A stretch of DNA of 64,000 bases from Telmatactis stephensoni (Eukaryota > Cnidaria > Anthozoa > Actiniaria > Isophelliidae). Position numbers and translations under genes: made by a program. Shown here one piece after another: positions 53,996-64,000 of this stretch (the first letter of the stretch is position 1; each line of letters begins with the position of its first letter). The stretch is from positions 397,501 to 461,500 of the forward strand of contig JALIZF010001752.1 in the NCBI GenBank assembly GCA_029948255.1, given 5' to 3'. Under the pieces are notes generated by a model that did not search any database, was not told the origin of the DNA, and was given only the letters and a program-made list of their open reading frames with translations.

Positions 53996-54040
53996 CGTTC
54001 GCGGTTATAACCGCAAATCACCAGCAACGCACGCTTGCTA
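53996..54040. repeat. Short dispersed repeat
   Basis: Contains AATCACCAGCAACGCACGC preceded by the palindrome GCGGTTATAACCGC, inverse of the copies at 18.9-19.2 kb. Confidence 0.55.
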
Positions 54041-55063
54041 TCGATAAAAAGACGTTTGTAATTCTCGCCCATTAAGATGAGAAAAACTCAGATGGCTTTT
54101 TTGTGGAATCTAGAATACATTTGGTATCGATTGTGTGAAGCTCAAATCGCGAAATTCCACTCGTTCAATTTTTCGACGCACGGGAGTAGGGTAAGACGAA
54201 AATTAAACTGCATCCGGTTACTAAAAATAGCACAGATGAGTATCATCACGGCGCGCGCCATTAACAAGTTTCCCTCTATTATTTATGCTCTCTTGGTTTA
54301 TCCTTAATAATGACGAGCAAAGGACTTGCTAGGTGATCTAGACTTTTGGGAATAAAGACAGTAGTTCTCTGAATCCAATTGCTTCTGAGTTTAAATCCCG
54401 TGTGGAATTTTGCAACAGATAGTAAGGTGTTGTGTTGAATAAATTAACAAACCATGAGGGTTTTACTTTGGCAGCTCAAACGTCGCCTCCATGCATGTAG
54501 TTGCTTCCTTTTGAACGCTTACTGAATTATACCTAGTGCAGCAAAGACAACGTTAACGACACTTGGCAACAGGTATGTTAACATCTTGTTCTATCCCATA
54601 CCTAGAAAATTTCAGGAAACAATTCGACAGAATTTTTATAGAAGTTAAAGTAATACAAATTCGCAACGTTCATCCCGTAAAAATTACTCTGCAAGTTGGC
54701 TTGAGGATAACATTGGCGTTTAGCTCTTCATGTCTCCATATTTGTTCACAAGTTACTCAATAGGTATTTGTCTTTCTTATAGCAGATATGGTTCTTGTTG
54801 TTTTTGAAATTTTGTTGAGATTTTGGCGGTAGTTTTAACTAAAATACATAAATGACTTGCGTATCAGTGTTACCATAGACACAGTAAAAATGTCTGCAGA
54901 TGACACAGGCATCAGCATATCTGCCGGGTAATACTAAGAGCGACGGATCTTGAAAATACGATAAATTCTGCGTTTAACAATCTTAATTGTTGACTCAAAG
55001 CAAATAAATCAACCCTTAATATTGGGAAACCGGAGTTTTGAATAGAATATTCTCTGGTTGAAA
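54041..55063. other. Non-coding spacer
   Basis: Short open frames (for example 54077-54307) carry no recognisable domain. No repeats with clear borders are seen. Confidence 0.35.
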
Positions 55064-55068
55064 GCACA

Positions 55069-55961
55069 CAGGGCCGTAGCAAGGGGAGGGGCAATGGGGG
55101 CGCTCGCCCCCCCCCCCAATCATTTTTCAACGGTTTTTCAATTTTTGAATTTTTAAATTTAAAGTTTTAAATTTTAAATGAATACAATATTCAGTTGTCG
55201 TATATAACACATTGCTACAGAATTTAGTGTAAAAAGTGCACTGTTACAGTTCTAAGCTGACATGTATCGAGCGAGCCGCCAATTCTTAGGTATCTTTGAA
55301 ATGTACACTCCAAAAAGTATGCGCTGAGTGGCTCGCGCTTCGCGCTCGCAATTAATATTCCATATCAACTACATGGTTAAAAAGTGGTACTATATTCGGA
55401 AAATCTAAAGATGGTACCTACATTGCTTTTAAAATACAACTGAGCTCTTGACGACTAACTACATCACGTTTCATTCCCCACAAAAAAGTTGAAAAAATTC
55501 AATTTTGTAAAAAATGGCCATTTTTTTTGCCAAGTGGCTTGCACTTTGTGCTCAATGTAGCTATATATAACACTGGCCCAAGAGAAACATCCCAAAACAA
55601 CTTAGAAACGGTGGTTGAGAACTCCTTTTCTGCCGAAATTCGTGCCGAGCGGCTCGCGCTTCGCGCTCGCTATAGCTAAATATTGTATTCTACCACATCA
55701 CCTACAAACTATGAGTACGATTTGAACCTCAAAAAACATACAAGTTTGACTACCATCGAAACGAAGGGGATCACATGTACACCCCCAGGCTCACTGATTA
55801 GAGGAGTCATGTGCACGCTAGGACCCTACGGATACGCCCATACATAAAGCATCACGTGGTGCAAATTTACTTTTGTCTTTCGTTCACTATAATGTGACTT
55901 GAAATCCCGAGAGCCCCCCCCCCCCCCCCCCCCCAATAATTTAGACCTCGCTACGGCCCTG
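55069..55961. mobile_element. TIR element with CAGGGCCGTAGC ends, 893 bases
   Basis: Left end CAGGGCCGTAGCAAGG and right end CCTCGCTACGGCCCTG are inverted with one mismatch, each next to a long C-run. GCACA stands directly outside both ends (55064-55068 and 55962-55966). Inside, a 'gctcgcgcttcgcgctcgc' phrase occurs twice (near 55333 and 55652), with a decayed third version near 55537. Ends starting CAGGG are common in hAT elements, but those make 8-base duplications, so the superfamily is left open. There is no coding frame. Confidence 0.72.
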
Positions 55962-56137
55962 GCACATGATGGTCAAACATTGACCACCATTTGAAGCAGA
56001 TATTGATATCAACCGCACCGACTAAAGGAAGTCTTTCTGGTTGGCCTGGCTTTACCTTAGCTTAACTGTAGTACGAAATCGAATTAACTCTGTCTTAGCT
56101 TGTGATTAGCCAATAGTACAAAAGAGCAGCAGTAAGA

Positions 56138-56614
56138 AAAAAAAAAGCAAAAGCAAAAGCAAAAGCAAAAGCAAAAGCAAAAGCAAAAGCAAAAGCAAAA
56201 GCAAAAGCAAAAGCAAAAGCAAAAGCAAAAGCAAAAGCAAAAGCAAAAGCAAAAGCAAAAGCAAAAGCAAAAGCAAAAGCAAAAGCAAAAGCAAAAGCAA
56301 AAGCAAAAGCAAAAGCAAAAGCAAAAGCAAAAGCAAAAGCAAAAGCAAAAGCAAAAGCAAAAGCAAAAGCAAAAGCAAAAGCAAAAGCAAAAGCAAAAGC
56401 AAAAAAAAACGAAAACGAAAAAGAAAAAGAAAACGAAAAAGAAAAAGAAAAAGAAAAAGAAAAAGAAAAAGAAAAAGAAAAAGAAAAAGAAAAAAAACCC
56501 GGAAGGAAAAAAATGTTTCTTCTGCACTGCGTGAATTCGCTCCCCTTCCCCCTCCCCCTCCCCCTCCCCCTCCCCCTCCCCCTCCCCCTCCCCCTCCCCC
56601 TCCCCCTCCCCCCA
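56138..56614. repeat. Compound microsatellite (AAAAGC)n, (GAAAAA)n, (CCCCTC)n
   Basis: About 260 bases of AAAAGC units, then about 90 bases of GAAAAA with a few GAAAAC units, a 45-base unique gap, then about 75 bases of CCCCTC units. Long poly-Phe, poly-Leu and poly-Gly frames on the - strand are effects of the repeat. Confidence 0.95.
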
Positions 56615-56822
56615 ACCGAGTATGAGCTACTCCAAAGTTATAAATGATTTATTAATTCATAGACTTTTGATTTATAGACTTAACTTTTTTGATTGAGGTC
56701 TAACCAGGTCTATTTCGTTTTTTTCGTTTTCGTGTTATCGATTGCAATACCACTGTATTTTTATAGCCCTTTTACAACATATATTCGTGCTTGAAAGTCG
56801 TCTTTTGAGATCAAATTTGAGG

Positions 56823-57527
56823 TCAAATTTTGGGTAATCTTACTTCAATATATTTTTTGATAGTTGTCTGCTCAGGTGCCATGTTTCGTTTTTTCTTCGA
56901 ACTTCCAGTTGCCTTCCTCATATAGCGTAAAGTCTCTGATGATATCGTTGGTAACTTCAGTAAAGAATTACTTGGCGGATAAAGATCTATAGAAGAATGT
57001 TGCTCATTAGCTTGGGTCAATATTGCCTGAGCTAAAATTGGCGCGACAAGTCTTCGTGGCGTGACTTCTAACTCAGGAAATTCAAGAATCTGTTTACGAA
57101 CGATGGCATTCCTTTGGTTCTGCAAAGAGCAGTCGGCACATGGGCCAATAACATCACAATATTCTCGACCAAAACCACACTTTGGTTCGTACGGGTTTTG
57201 TTCTAAAAAGAATCGAATCTTGGATTCCTCGTTCATGAATCCACCACAATCTCCACAGCGATTATCTCTGAAAATTCTCTCCCCCAGTTTTCGATTAGCT
57301 GCAATATATTCTTTATAATTTTTCATGTTCCCTAGGTGTTTATGTTTGTACCAGTACTGCAGACCCCCGGAAAATCTGTCAGACAGACTTTGAAAACTTG
57401 TCTGTTGTCGTGCCTTTAGTTGAGAGTTCTTTGGTTGCCAGTCTTGTTTTTGCTTAGCAGTTATTAGGCTTAATTCTCTGTTACCCTGAATGAACGGTGA
57501 ATGGTTCTGTTTCTCTGTATACGGCAT
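56823..57527 (-). CDS. Hypothetical protein with six conserved-looking cysteines
   Basis: A 234-residue open frame that I do not recognise. The sequence is of mixed composition and not repeat-driven. It has a basic N-terminal third (about 20-80), then C91-x2-C94, C117, C124 and C130-x2-C133 in a pattern (two C-x2-C pairs) that could bind zinc. The last third is less ordered and ends with a basic patch (S-S-K-K-K-R-N) near residue 213, possibly a nuclear localisation signal. There is no signal peptide and no membrane segment. No neighbour shares its strand and spacing, so context says nothing about its job. It could be a whole intronless gene, one exon, or a processed copy. No function is proposed. 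Confidence 0.5.
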   Translation of the reverse strand: MPYTEKQNHSPFIQGNRELSLITAKQKQDWQPKNSQLKARQQTSFQSLSDRFSGGLQYWYKHKHLGNMKNYKEYIAANRKLGERIFRDNRCGDCGGFMNEESKIRFFLEQNPYEPKCGFGREYCDVIGPCADCSLQNQRNAIVRKQILEFPELEVTPRRLVAPILAQAILTQANEQHSSIDLYPPSNSLLKLPTISSETLRYMRKATGSSKKKRNMAPEQTTIKKYIEVRLPKI

Positions 57528-59007
57528 GATGCTTAATCTTCAATGTCGCAGAAATATCCAAACCAAAAGCATTTTCCGTCTCTATATCTTGATTATTAAT
57601 TGTCTTCCAAAACACACATTTATATCAATTACTGTCAATAATTTTAGAAGGAGCTGAGACCGTGACAACCAGTATCTTTTAAATTTGCAGCATCAATTCA
57701 TGTCCATTACTTTGACCATGCTATAAGATTGATTCCGCCTTACCATCGCTAATTCTTTTTCCTTTTAGAAGATGCCTAGTTGTGTTTACAGTTAGTAATA
57801 ATGATGTCTTGACTACAACGAAGCGATCAGTGTTTGGTAATCTAATGAGTCCTAAGTACACAATAGAAAGGTCACCCTTGAAATGCGTTCCTTTTGTGAA
57901 AACCAGTTTTGCATCGCTGCGATTGGACGGCTGGGCTTAACCAAATCATTCAGGCGTCACGCGTGTTTGATTAGCTATTCAAAAGGGAACCCGTAATGAT
58001 TATATTCGGGACTCTAACACACATTACAGACCTTAAGCAACTAAGACGGCAGCGAGGACAACAACGGCATAGAAAATGACATGAATTACGTAAACCAGTT
58101 TATTCAGTTCCGTTCACTGCCAGAAAGTTTCTCTCTCATTATCATTACTCGTGCCCAGGCCGTAGGCCAGCACGAGTCTAGGTTTAGGTTTTCTATCTAA
58201 CAGTCTATTACAAGTCTATCGTCGTAGTCGAGAATCTGCCATGAAAACGAGGCACGCATGAAAACGCCGAGGCAGCGCATGTTCCAGAAAATTCATAGGA
58301 AAACATGCAGGATTTTTCACGAGACACGGACATTTAATAGCCTAAACTCCACTATAAATACAGTCATTGCGTTATAGCAGCTTCACGCGAGTCTAAATCA
58401 AGGTACAATTTAAGCTTCTTCATTGGAAATTTAGGATCGAGACCGATACTTCCATGAGTTCAAATCATTCAGCTTGCCGGTGAAGCAGACAGATATTCAG
58501 CTTCAGTACGTACCGAACTCAAAAGTGACTAAACTGCCTGTTTTAGACTTATTTATTTCTCTAGACATTTTCCAATGCGCTCTCGTACGTATATTTCTAT
58601 GCCGGGTATTTATATTAGCTTCTTTCCGTAGTAGTGCGGTATCCGTTTTGACTGATGTAAATAGTAGGCAAAACGATGTCAAAGGGAGCCGATCGAACTA
58701 AATTTCTATGATTAGGCAGGTATGAGCGATGTCCTGCTGCCTAGCTCATTCTCATGCCAGACTGAATTCTACTTGGGCGCGAGTAAACTCACTATGTGCG
58801 TCATGTTCATTTCATTGCTTAAAGGTCAAGCCAATTGCACCTAAATCCGGAAATTTTATTTTTAATCTATATGAAAGTATGATGGCTTTATCCATTTCGG
58901 CGCGATCACACGATCACTTGTTACTCTACAGTCAACCCGAGTCCTAAAAGCTCGCTCAAAAGCTGGGTATTTGTCCTTGTCATATCGTACCAGAAAGTTT
59001 GGGTTCC
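57528..59007. other. Non-coding spacer
   Basis: Contains a 35-base fragment of the 11.2/33.2 kb repeat family at about 58144-58180 ('actcgtgcccaggccgtagg'). Open frames at 58474-58947 have no recognisable domain. Confidence 0.4.
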
Positions 59008-59889
59008 TTACTGGCCAGGATTTGCGTTCATTTCGACTGAAGGAGACGTCGGTGTTACACATGGGACCCTTCTTCCTTGCAACTGTGTTTTGAAATCTCT
59101 CTTCATAAGAGCATAAAGGACAGGATTCACTAAAGACGACCCGCCTAATGTGAAGAGAGATGCGAGAGGAAGTTCTTGAGGAATGAGATCGGGTCTACCA
59201 AGGATGATATCAACTAATGTCATGTATATGACAGGAAGCCAGCTGAGGAGAAAACAAACGATGACCACCACAAACACCTTTACCGTCTTGCCCTCAAGCG
59301 ATGCTTTTCTTGCTTTCTCTCGTGTCTCGTTTGTAATATCCATTCTCTTCAACTCTGCTGCGTGCGCTCGTAGACATAACCAGATACGTACGTATGCAAC
59401 CGTAATAAAAACGTAAGGAATGATTACGAATCCAACTGATGTTGTAACAAGAAATACTTTATGGTAGACGACCGAATGAAAATTATCACTGCCCCAAGCA
59501 AATGGGATGAGAGACCAAAGAATAGCTGTCATCCAAACAACTATTAGGATTATTTTGTAATATCTCTTCGATTTGTCTTTATAGCCAAAGGAATCGACGA
59601 TAGCAGTGTATCTATCCCATGTTACAGCGCAAACATTCCCAACCCCAGACAACAGGATAAAACACACAAAGTATCCTGAAACTATGGCAATTTCGGGTTT
59701 AAAGTTCAGAAAGAGGTTAAGCGGAAGGAAAACTCCACCAGTTAACACATCAGATACAGCTAAAGACACCACAAAATAGTTGGTGAAAGTCCTGAGTTGC
59801 TTGATAAAAATCACCATGCAGATGATAACGGCGTTTGTTACCACTATGAAGACTGAAAGTACTATCAAAGCTTCTTCTGCCATTGACAT
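59008..59889 (-). CDS. Class A (rhodopsin-like) GPCR, GPCR-10 (divergent clade B)
   Basis: A 293-residue single-exon receptor, the most divergent of the intact set. Landmarks are N19 (TM1), L-A-V-S-D with D47, W91-D92-R93-Y94, P159 and Y167 in TM5, S-W-L-P in TM6 and N-P-V-L-Y in TM7, then K-R-D-F. The second intracellular loop reads V-D-S-F-G-Y where the others have M-H-P-F or I-H-P-F, which may change G-protein choice (inference). ECL2 is short and lacks cysteine. R-K-A-S-L-E-G-K-T precedes TM6. Two Mets (residues 1 and 3) could start it. The tail is short (E-M-N-A-N-P-G-Q). Confidence 0.92.
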   Translation of the reverse strand: MSMAEEALIVLSVFIVVTNAVIICMVIFIKQLRTFTNYFVVSLAVSDVLTGGVFLPLNLFLNFKPEIAIVSGYFVCFILLSGVGNVCAVTWDRYTAIVDSFGYKDKSKRYYKIILIVVWMTAILWSLIPFAWGSDNFHSVVYHKVFLVTTSVGFVIIPYVFITVAYVRIWLCLRAHAAELKRMDITNETREKARKASLEGKTVKVFVVVIVCFLLSWLPVIYMTLVDIILGRPDLIPQELPLASLFTLGGSSLVNPVLYALMKRDFKTQLQGRRVPCVTPTSPSVEMNANPGQ

Positions 59890-62557
59890 AAATTAAAAAT
59901 CATCAACAAAATGGAATGAATCACGAGTTAAAATCTTTAACCTCTTCACTGACAACAGATCTGTGCTTTATAATTATTCGAAATGTGTTTTGAGGTGTGA
60001 TTTTGCAGTCTTCCTTTCACTGTGTGGTTAGTTGCATGCGGGAGTGAAACAAATGGTACTAACGTCCTCAGAAAACTCGATTGGAGACAGTCAATTAACT
60101 CTTGCTTGGTTGAAGTTAATGAAAGTTGTGTGGCACTATTAATAGGAATAAAAAACATATTTTACAAAAAATCAAGAAAAATCTCGCAATTTGATTGGTT
60201 GAAAACCATTGTAAATAAGAATTCAGACAACGGCGCTGACGCGTTTCATCTGTTTTCAACTTTTTTCCAAAACTTTTACCCACGTCGAATAATTAATAAC
60301 AAAATTAAAACCTCCCAGAAATATATATATAAAATTGCAAGCGGTTTCGTTTATAAGAGTGTCAGTAGACAATAGAAAACAGCTTGCGATCTGTTGATGT
60401 GCCTGAATGCACGTCTGTCTTTCCTAGGGCGTTTATTTACCTGGAGGAACCGTCCTTTTTTTTATTTTTCTTCTGCTTTTTCGTAAAATGTTGAGATGGA
60501 CGCCTTAAACATTTATCTCATAGTTACCTGTTTATATTATTGCGACTTAAAACTGAAGTAGATGCATCTCAAACTTGAGTTTGAATCTTTTCACAGTATA
60601 AAATGGAAAAGTTGACTACAGTTCATTATCGCGATCAATCCTGTTAATAAAGATGTCAAGTGTTTGAAATATTAAGTCTCATCCATATAAACTATTGACC
60701 AACAACGAACACTATCACTAGCCAGCTATTAACTCGATTTATGATTTTGCACGAGTCTTTAATTTACCTATGTGTGTAGCATCTTGTATTTGGTACTTTA
60801 TGATGTGACGGAATCGCTTAGTAAAAAGGCACGAAACAATTTCAATCATCTGAATAGCACCAAGCGGCTGAAGTCTTGTATTTATTATTTAAGACCGCAT
60901 AGAGTCAGAGGAAGCAACCTTATTGCATTTCAAGATCAGAATAAAATTCAAGTTGTTAGTGGTCATTATACGATCTAATTAAGCTTGAGATCATTACCGG
61001 TATCGCTCCATGTATCCCGTAAAAAAAGTCCTTGAACCCAACAACGTTTTCCCATGCGAGTAATTTTTAATATACATTAATGAACCTGCATATTGAAGCG
61101 GATGTCATACAAAATTGGTTTATAAAACTAACCGACTGTTGTCACGACGACTATTAGGATTAGAATAATTTTTTTCACCTGTTCTTACTACATGTTCGGA
61201 AAATAAACTCGGATCGTACGCGTTTTGATGCAAAATTGATTCTCTTCTTTGCATTCCATATGGTCGTTGCTTTCAAAAACATTGGTTTGTTTACGAAAAC
61301 GTTGTAGATTGATTACAAACACATTTTTCAGTACAATATAATAACTCTCATTTGACTTAAAATAGGCTTTATTCGCTTGACTCAGTGTTACTAAATGAAG
61401 AAAGAATCAATTCTCCAAAAGGGATTGTATAGGGAAATTAGTGAAGCCAGCAAATAAGGTCTATTATTCCTCAAAACATAAAACAAAAATGAATTGATGA
61501 AAGCCACGATATGTCTCGTTCTGGCCTTTGAGAGGGAATTCAACTATGGATTCAATAAATTTTTATCTTATCGTAAGTAATATTTTTTGTATAAGTTGAA
61601 CACTTGTCAATTCATTAAGCACTTTAATATATATGCCATTCAGTTGAAGTACATATCAGGCGCCAGTTTTGTTAAACGTTCGTGTGTTTTTTTTATTAAT
61701 TTCCAGACAGGAGGTAAAAGTTCGTTATGAATAGCAAAACTATAATAAAAGTTTGGTTAAAATTTACAAAGACTTTCAAAAAGTAAGTAATCATTCGGAA
61801 CAGGTCCCTGTGGGAAGTTAAGAGTACTATGGATGCGCGTACTAATGAGAGTTTATTCACTGTTCTCGGTGACAGGAAACTAGTCTAAACGTAAATTAAT
61901 AAGTGGCCTGTGACTTCATCATCTTTAAATGTTTATATGATGTCAGGAATATGGTTCCTAGAAGACTTCATAGTCTATAAAATCCCTTTTCACTGATAGC
62001 AGTCGTTTGATAACTGAGGAACACGTATATTTTTATATAAGAAAGAGTAAACCTGACGAAAAAACACTGCCGGATTCGGTCAGTCCAGTGTTTTAGAGAC
62101 CCGCTTAATGAATTTGACAAAGGCGACAAAATAGAAATGAGCCATACTATCCACAGGAACTAGTATTTCTATAGCGCATTATTGTGACCTCAATGCGCTC
62201 TTAATGCTCTCTTAAAAATAATATAATAGAAAATATACTATAATGCAAAAGCAGAAAATAATGAAAATGCAAAGAAAAGTTAATTTAAGTAAAGATTTGA
62301 AATTCTTTAAATTGTCACATTTTCTTAAAGTGTCTGGTAGTTAGCGTCGAATGAGTTTTCCTTATTTCATGATAGAGTTTGATTTAATTATGCCGCTGGG
62401 CGCTTTTTCAGCTCCGCGCTTTGGACAAAAACAGCAAAATTACAACGAAAATAGGGGAAAACGGTGAAGTGGGTCATAAAAATGGGTCGAATTTAGTGCT
62501 TCATTGCGTTTTTCAATATAATAGGCGCATTTGAAAACCCAAGTTGAATTTGCGCGT
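59890..62557. other. Non-coding, no gene recognised
   Basis: A 117-codon open frame at 60022-60375 has no recognisable domain and is not called. There are no clear terminal-repeat elements or RNA genes in this 2.7 kb. Confidence 0.4.
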
Positions 62558-62695
62558 TACAAACAAACAAACAAACAAACAAACAAACAAACAAACAAAC
62601 AAACAAACAAACAAACAAACAAACAAACAAACAAACAAACAAACAAACAAACAAACAAACAAATAAATAAATAAATAAATAAATGAATGAATGAA

Positions 62696-62742
<47 letters not shown>

Positions 62743-62751
62743 ATGAATGAA

Positions 62752-62782
<31 letters not shown>

Positions 62783-62815
62783 ATGAATAAATAAATAAAT
62801 AAACATTATTTTTTT
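62558..62815. repeat. (CAAA)n/(TAAA)n microsatellite
   Basis: About 100 bases of CAAA units pass into TAAA units with scattered TGAA interruptions. Confidence 0.95.
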
Positions 62816-63419
62816 CTTATTTTCTCGCACGGATTTTCAAAGAAGAAGGGTAGTGCTACTGGACTAAACTGCCAAAAGAAAGTTTTAGATAAAATCCTTT
62901 TTAACTCGTCGATTTGCAATCAACGAGTTATTGTGAGGGATCAGAGAATGCAAACGTATCACTCACAAGTTGTAGGCTCGTTCCCAGGGCCCTTTCACCT
63001 GGAACGCAACATAGTATCTAAGTGACACGTAAAATAACCGTAGACGCTGCATTGTATACCTAAATATCTGATGTGCTGTTTTTACGTTTCATTGTTTAAA
63101 AATATGCTAATATTTCATCACCAGAAAAGTGAACAAAAACGGAGAAAATAACTTGAATGGCGCGCAATCAAGAAATTGTTATTGTTTTTGGGCTTCCTGT
63201 GGTAAACAAACAACGGGCCCCTGTTTCTACACCGTTCCAGTCCTTTTCGGTCAAAATCAAATTGGCTGTCTTAGTTAGCAAGTTTTCACTCGAATGACTG
63301 TAAATTTGGATAGAATTTTCGGAGAAAATCACTTTTTTGCGATTAAAATTTAATCCACTTTCCAAATATGGTAAGTACAAATTTCCTTACATCGACAAAT
63401 TTCCTTATAAGGAGCACAC
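62816..63419. other. Non-coding spacer
   Basis: No gene is recognised. Confidence 0.35.
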
Positions 63420-63620
63420 GCGAAAACAGCACATTTTTTTATAATGAATAAACAAACAAACAAACAAACAATAACTAACTAACTAACTAACTAACTAAGT
63501 GACCAACTGTTTATCTTTAGAGCACTAATTACGCACTAATTGGGGGACACTGCGCTCTCACGCACACTGCCTCTACATTTGCGCGAAAACAGCACATTTT
63601 TTTATAATAAATAAACAAAC

Positions 63621-63671
<51 letters not shown>

Positions 63672-63762
63672 GTGACCAACTGTTTATCTTTAGCGCACTA
63701 ATGACTAATTACGCACTAATTGGGGGACACTGCGCTCTCACGCACACTGCCTCTACATTACG
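63420..63762. repeat. Tandem duplication of a ~160-180 base unit containing (CTAA)n
   Basis: Two adjacent copies (about 63420-63579 and 63581-63762) share 'gcgaaaacagcacatttttt', a CAAA run, a CTAA run and 'ggacactgcgctctcacgca'. The CTAA run is longer in the second copy, and that copy has a small extra 'atgacta' piece. Confidence 0.88.
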
Positions 63763-64000
63763 TATTTTGCAAATAATCATGCACTCGACTCACACGAAAA
63801 AACTCGGTCACTGAGCAAGTTATATATAGGGTGTATATAAAGATGCATTTAGGTTCACTAAAAATGCAACAACAACAACAGCAACAACAACAACAAAATC
63901 GAGTAATCTATACATATATGTTAGTGGACATTCCCGGTCCTTTCTTGTATAGCTAATTTGCACAAACAATGACCCTTTCAAAATCATTGATTGATAAGAG
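63763..64000. other. Non-coding tail with (CAA)n
   Basis: A CAA/GCAACAA repeat at about 63867-63897. Nothing else is recognised. Confidence 0.5.

Noticed and set aside
56084..56615. Long poly-Phe/Leu/Gly open frames on the - strand
   Set aside because: They run along hexanucleotide microsatellites that lack stops in several frames; composition and overlap show no real protein.
60022..60375. 117-codon open frame on the + strand
   Set aside because: Low-complexity AT-rich coding, no recognisable motif and no duplicate; length is within chance for this composition.
62513..62830. Phe/Ile/Tyr-Leu repeat open frame on the - strand
   Set aside because: Follows the CAAA/TAAA microsatellite.

Overview
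The window looks like nuclear DNA of an anthozoan cnidarian, most likely a hexacoral (stony coral or sea anemone). It is AT-rich, dense in transposable elements and microsatellites, and has no prokaryotic features. The assignment to Cnidaria is inference from the receptor type, the BEL/Pao, CR1/L2-like and Ty3-like retroelement remnants and the terminal-inverted-repeat (TIR) families. No marker gene fixes the species.

The main content is a cluster of ten intronless rhodopsin-like (class A) GPCR genes and pseudogenes. Clade A lies on the + strand: 2359-3279, 5546-6466, 34352-35293, and the broken copies 40748-41688 and 46942-47827. Clade B lies on the - strand: broken 14432-15327, 17410-18321, 20724-21584 and 59008-59889. 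One clade B copy, 51497-52417, is on the + strand because it sits in an inverted duplication of the 20.7 kb gene. A stray C-terminal fragment lies at 35459-35641. All share a very short N-terminus, N1.50, D2.50, W-D-R-Y in TM3, P5.50/Y5.58, S-W-x-P in TM6 and N-P-x-x-Y. They lack the TM3-ECL2 disulfide cysteines and the aminergic D3.32. The only other plausible host gene is a 234-residue unknown cysteine-containing protein at 56823-57527 (-).

The locus grew by segmental duplication: a tandem pair (33416-35420 and 37960-41855), an inverted pair (19985-22405 plus 29740-30045, and 50462-53245) and further shared upstream blocks. Transposons then entered one partner and not the other, so the other partner preserves the empty site. 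I can read this for a complete BEL/Pao LTR retrotransposon (22407-29736, LTRs identical by eye, 2167-codon open polyprotein), a TA-flanked MITE (11900-12146), a TA-flanked 1.7 kb TIR element (38002-39676), a TTAA-flanked element (36808-37252) and a hairpin-bearing insertion (about 12268-12700).

The rest is other non-autonomous DNA elements (Harbinger-like 43018-43216, Mutator-like 44748-45497, a TIR element at 55069-55961, several foldbacks), decayed retrotransposon ends (8110-8760, 10150-10965, 36216-36350, 41941-42433), a tRNA-derived SINE head (near 47950) and long microsatellites (13.1, 49.3, 56.1, 62.6 and 63.4 kb). All homology statements come from reading the sequence by eye; no alignment or database search was run.
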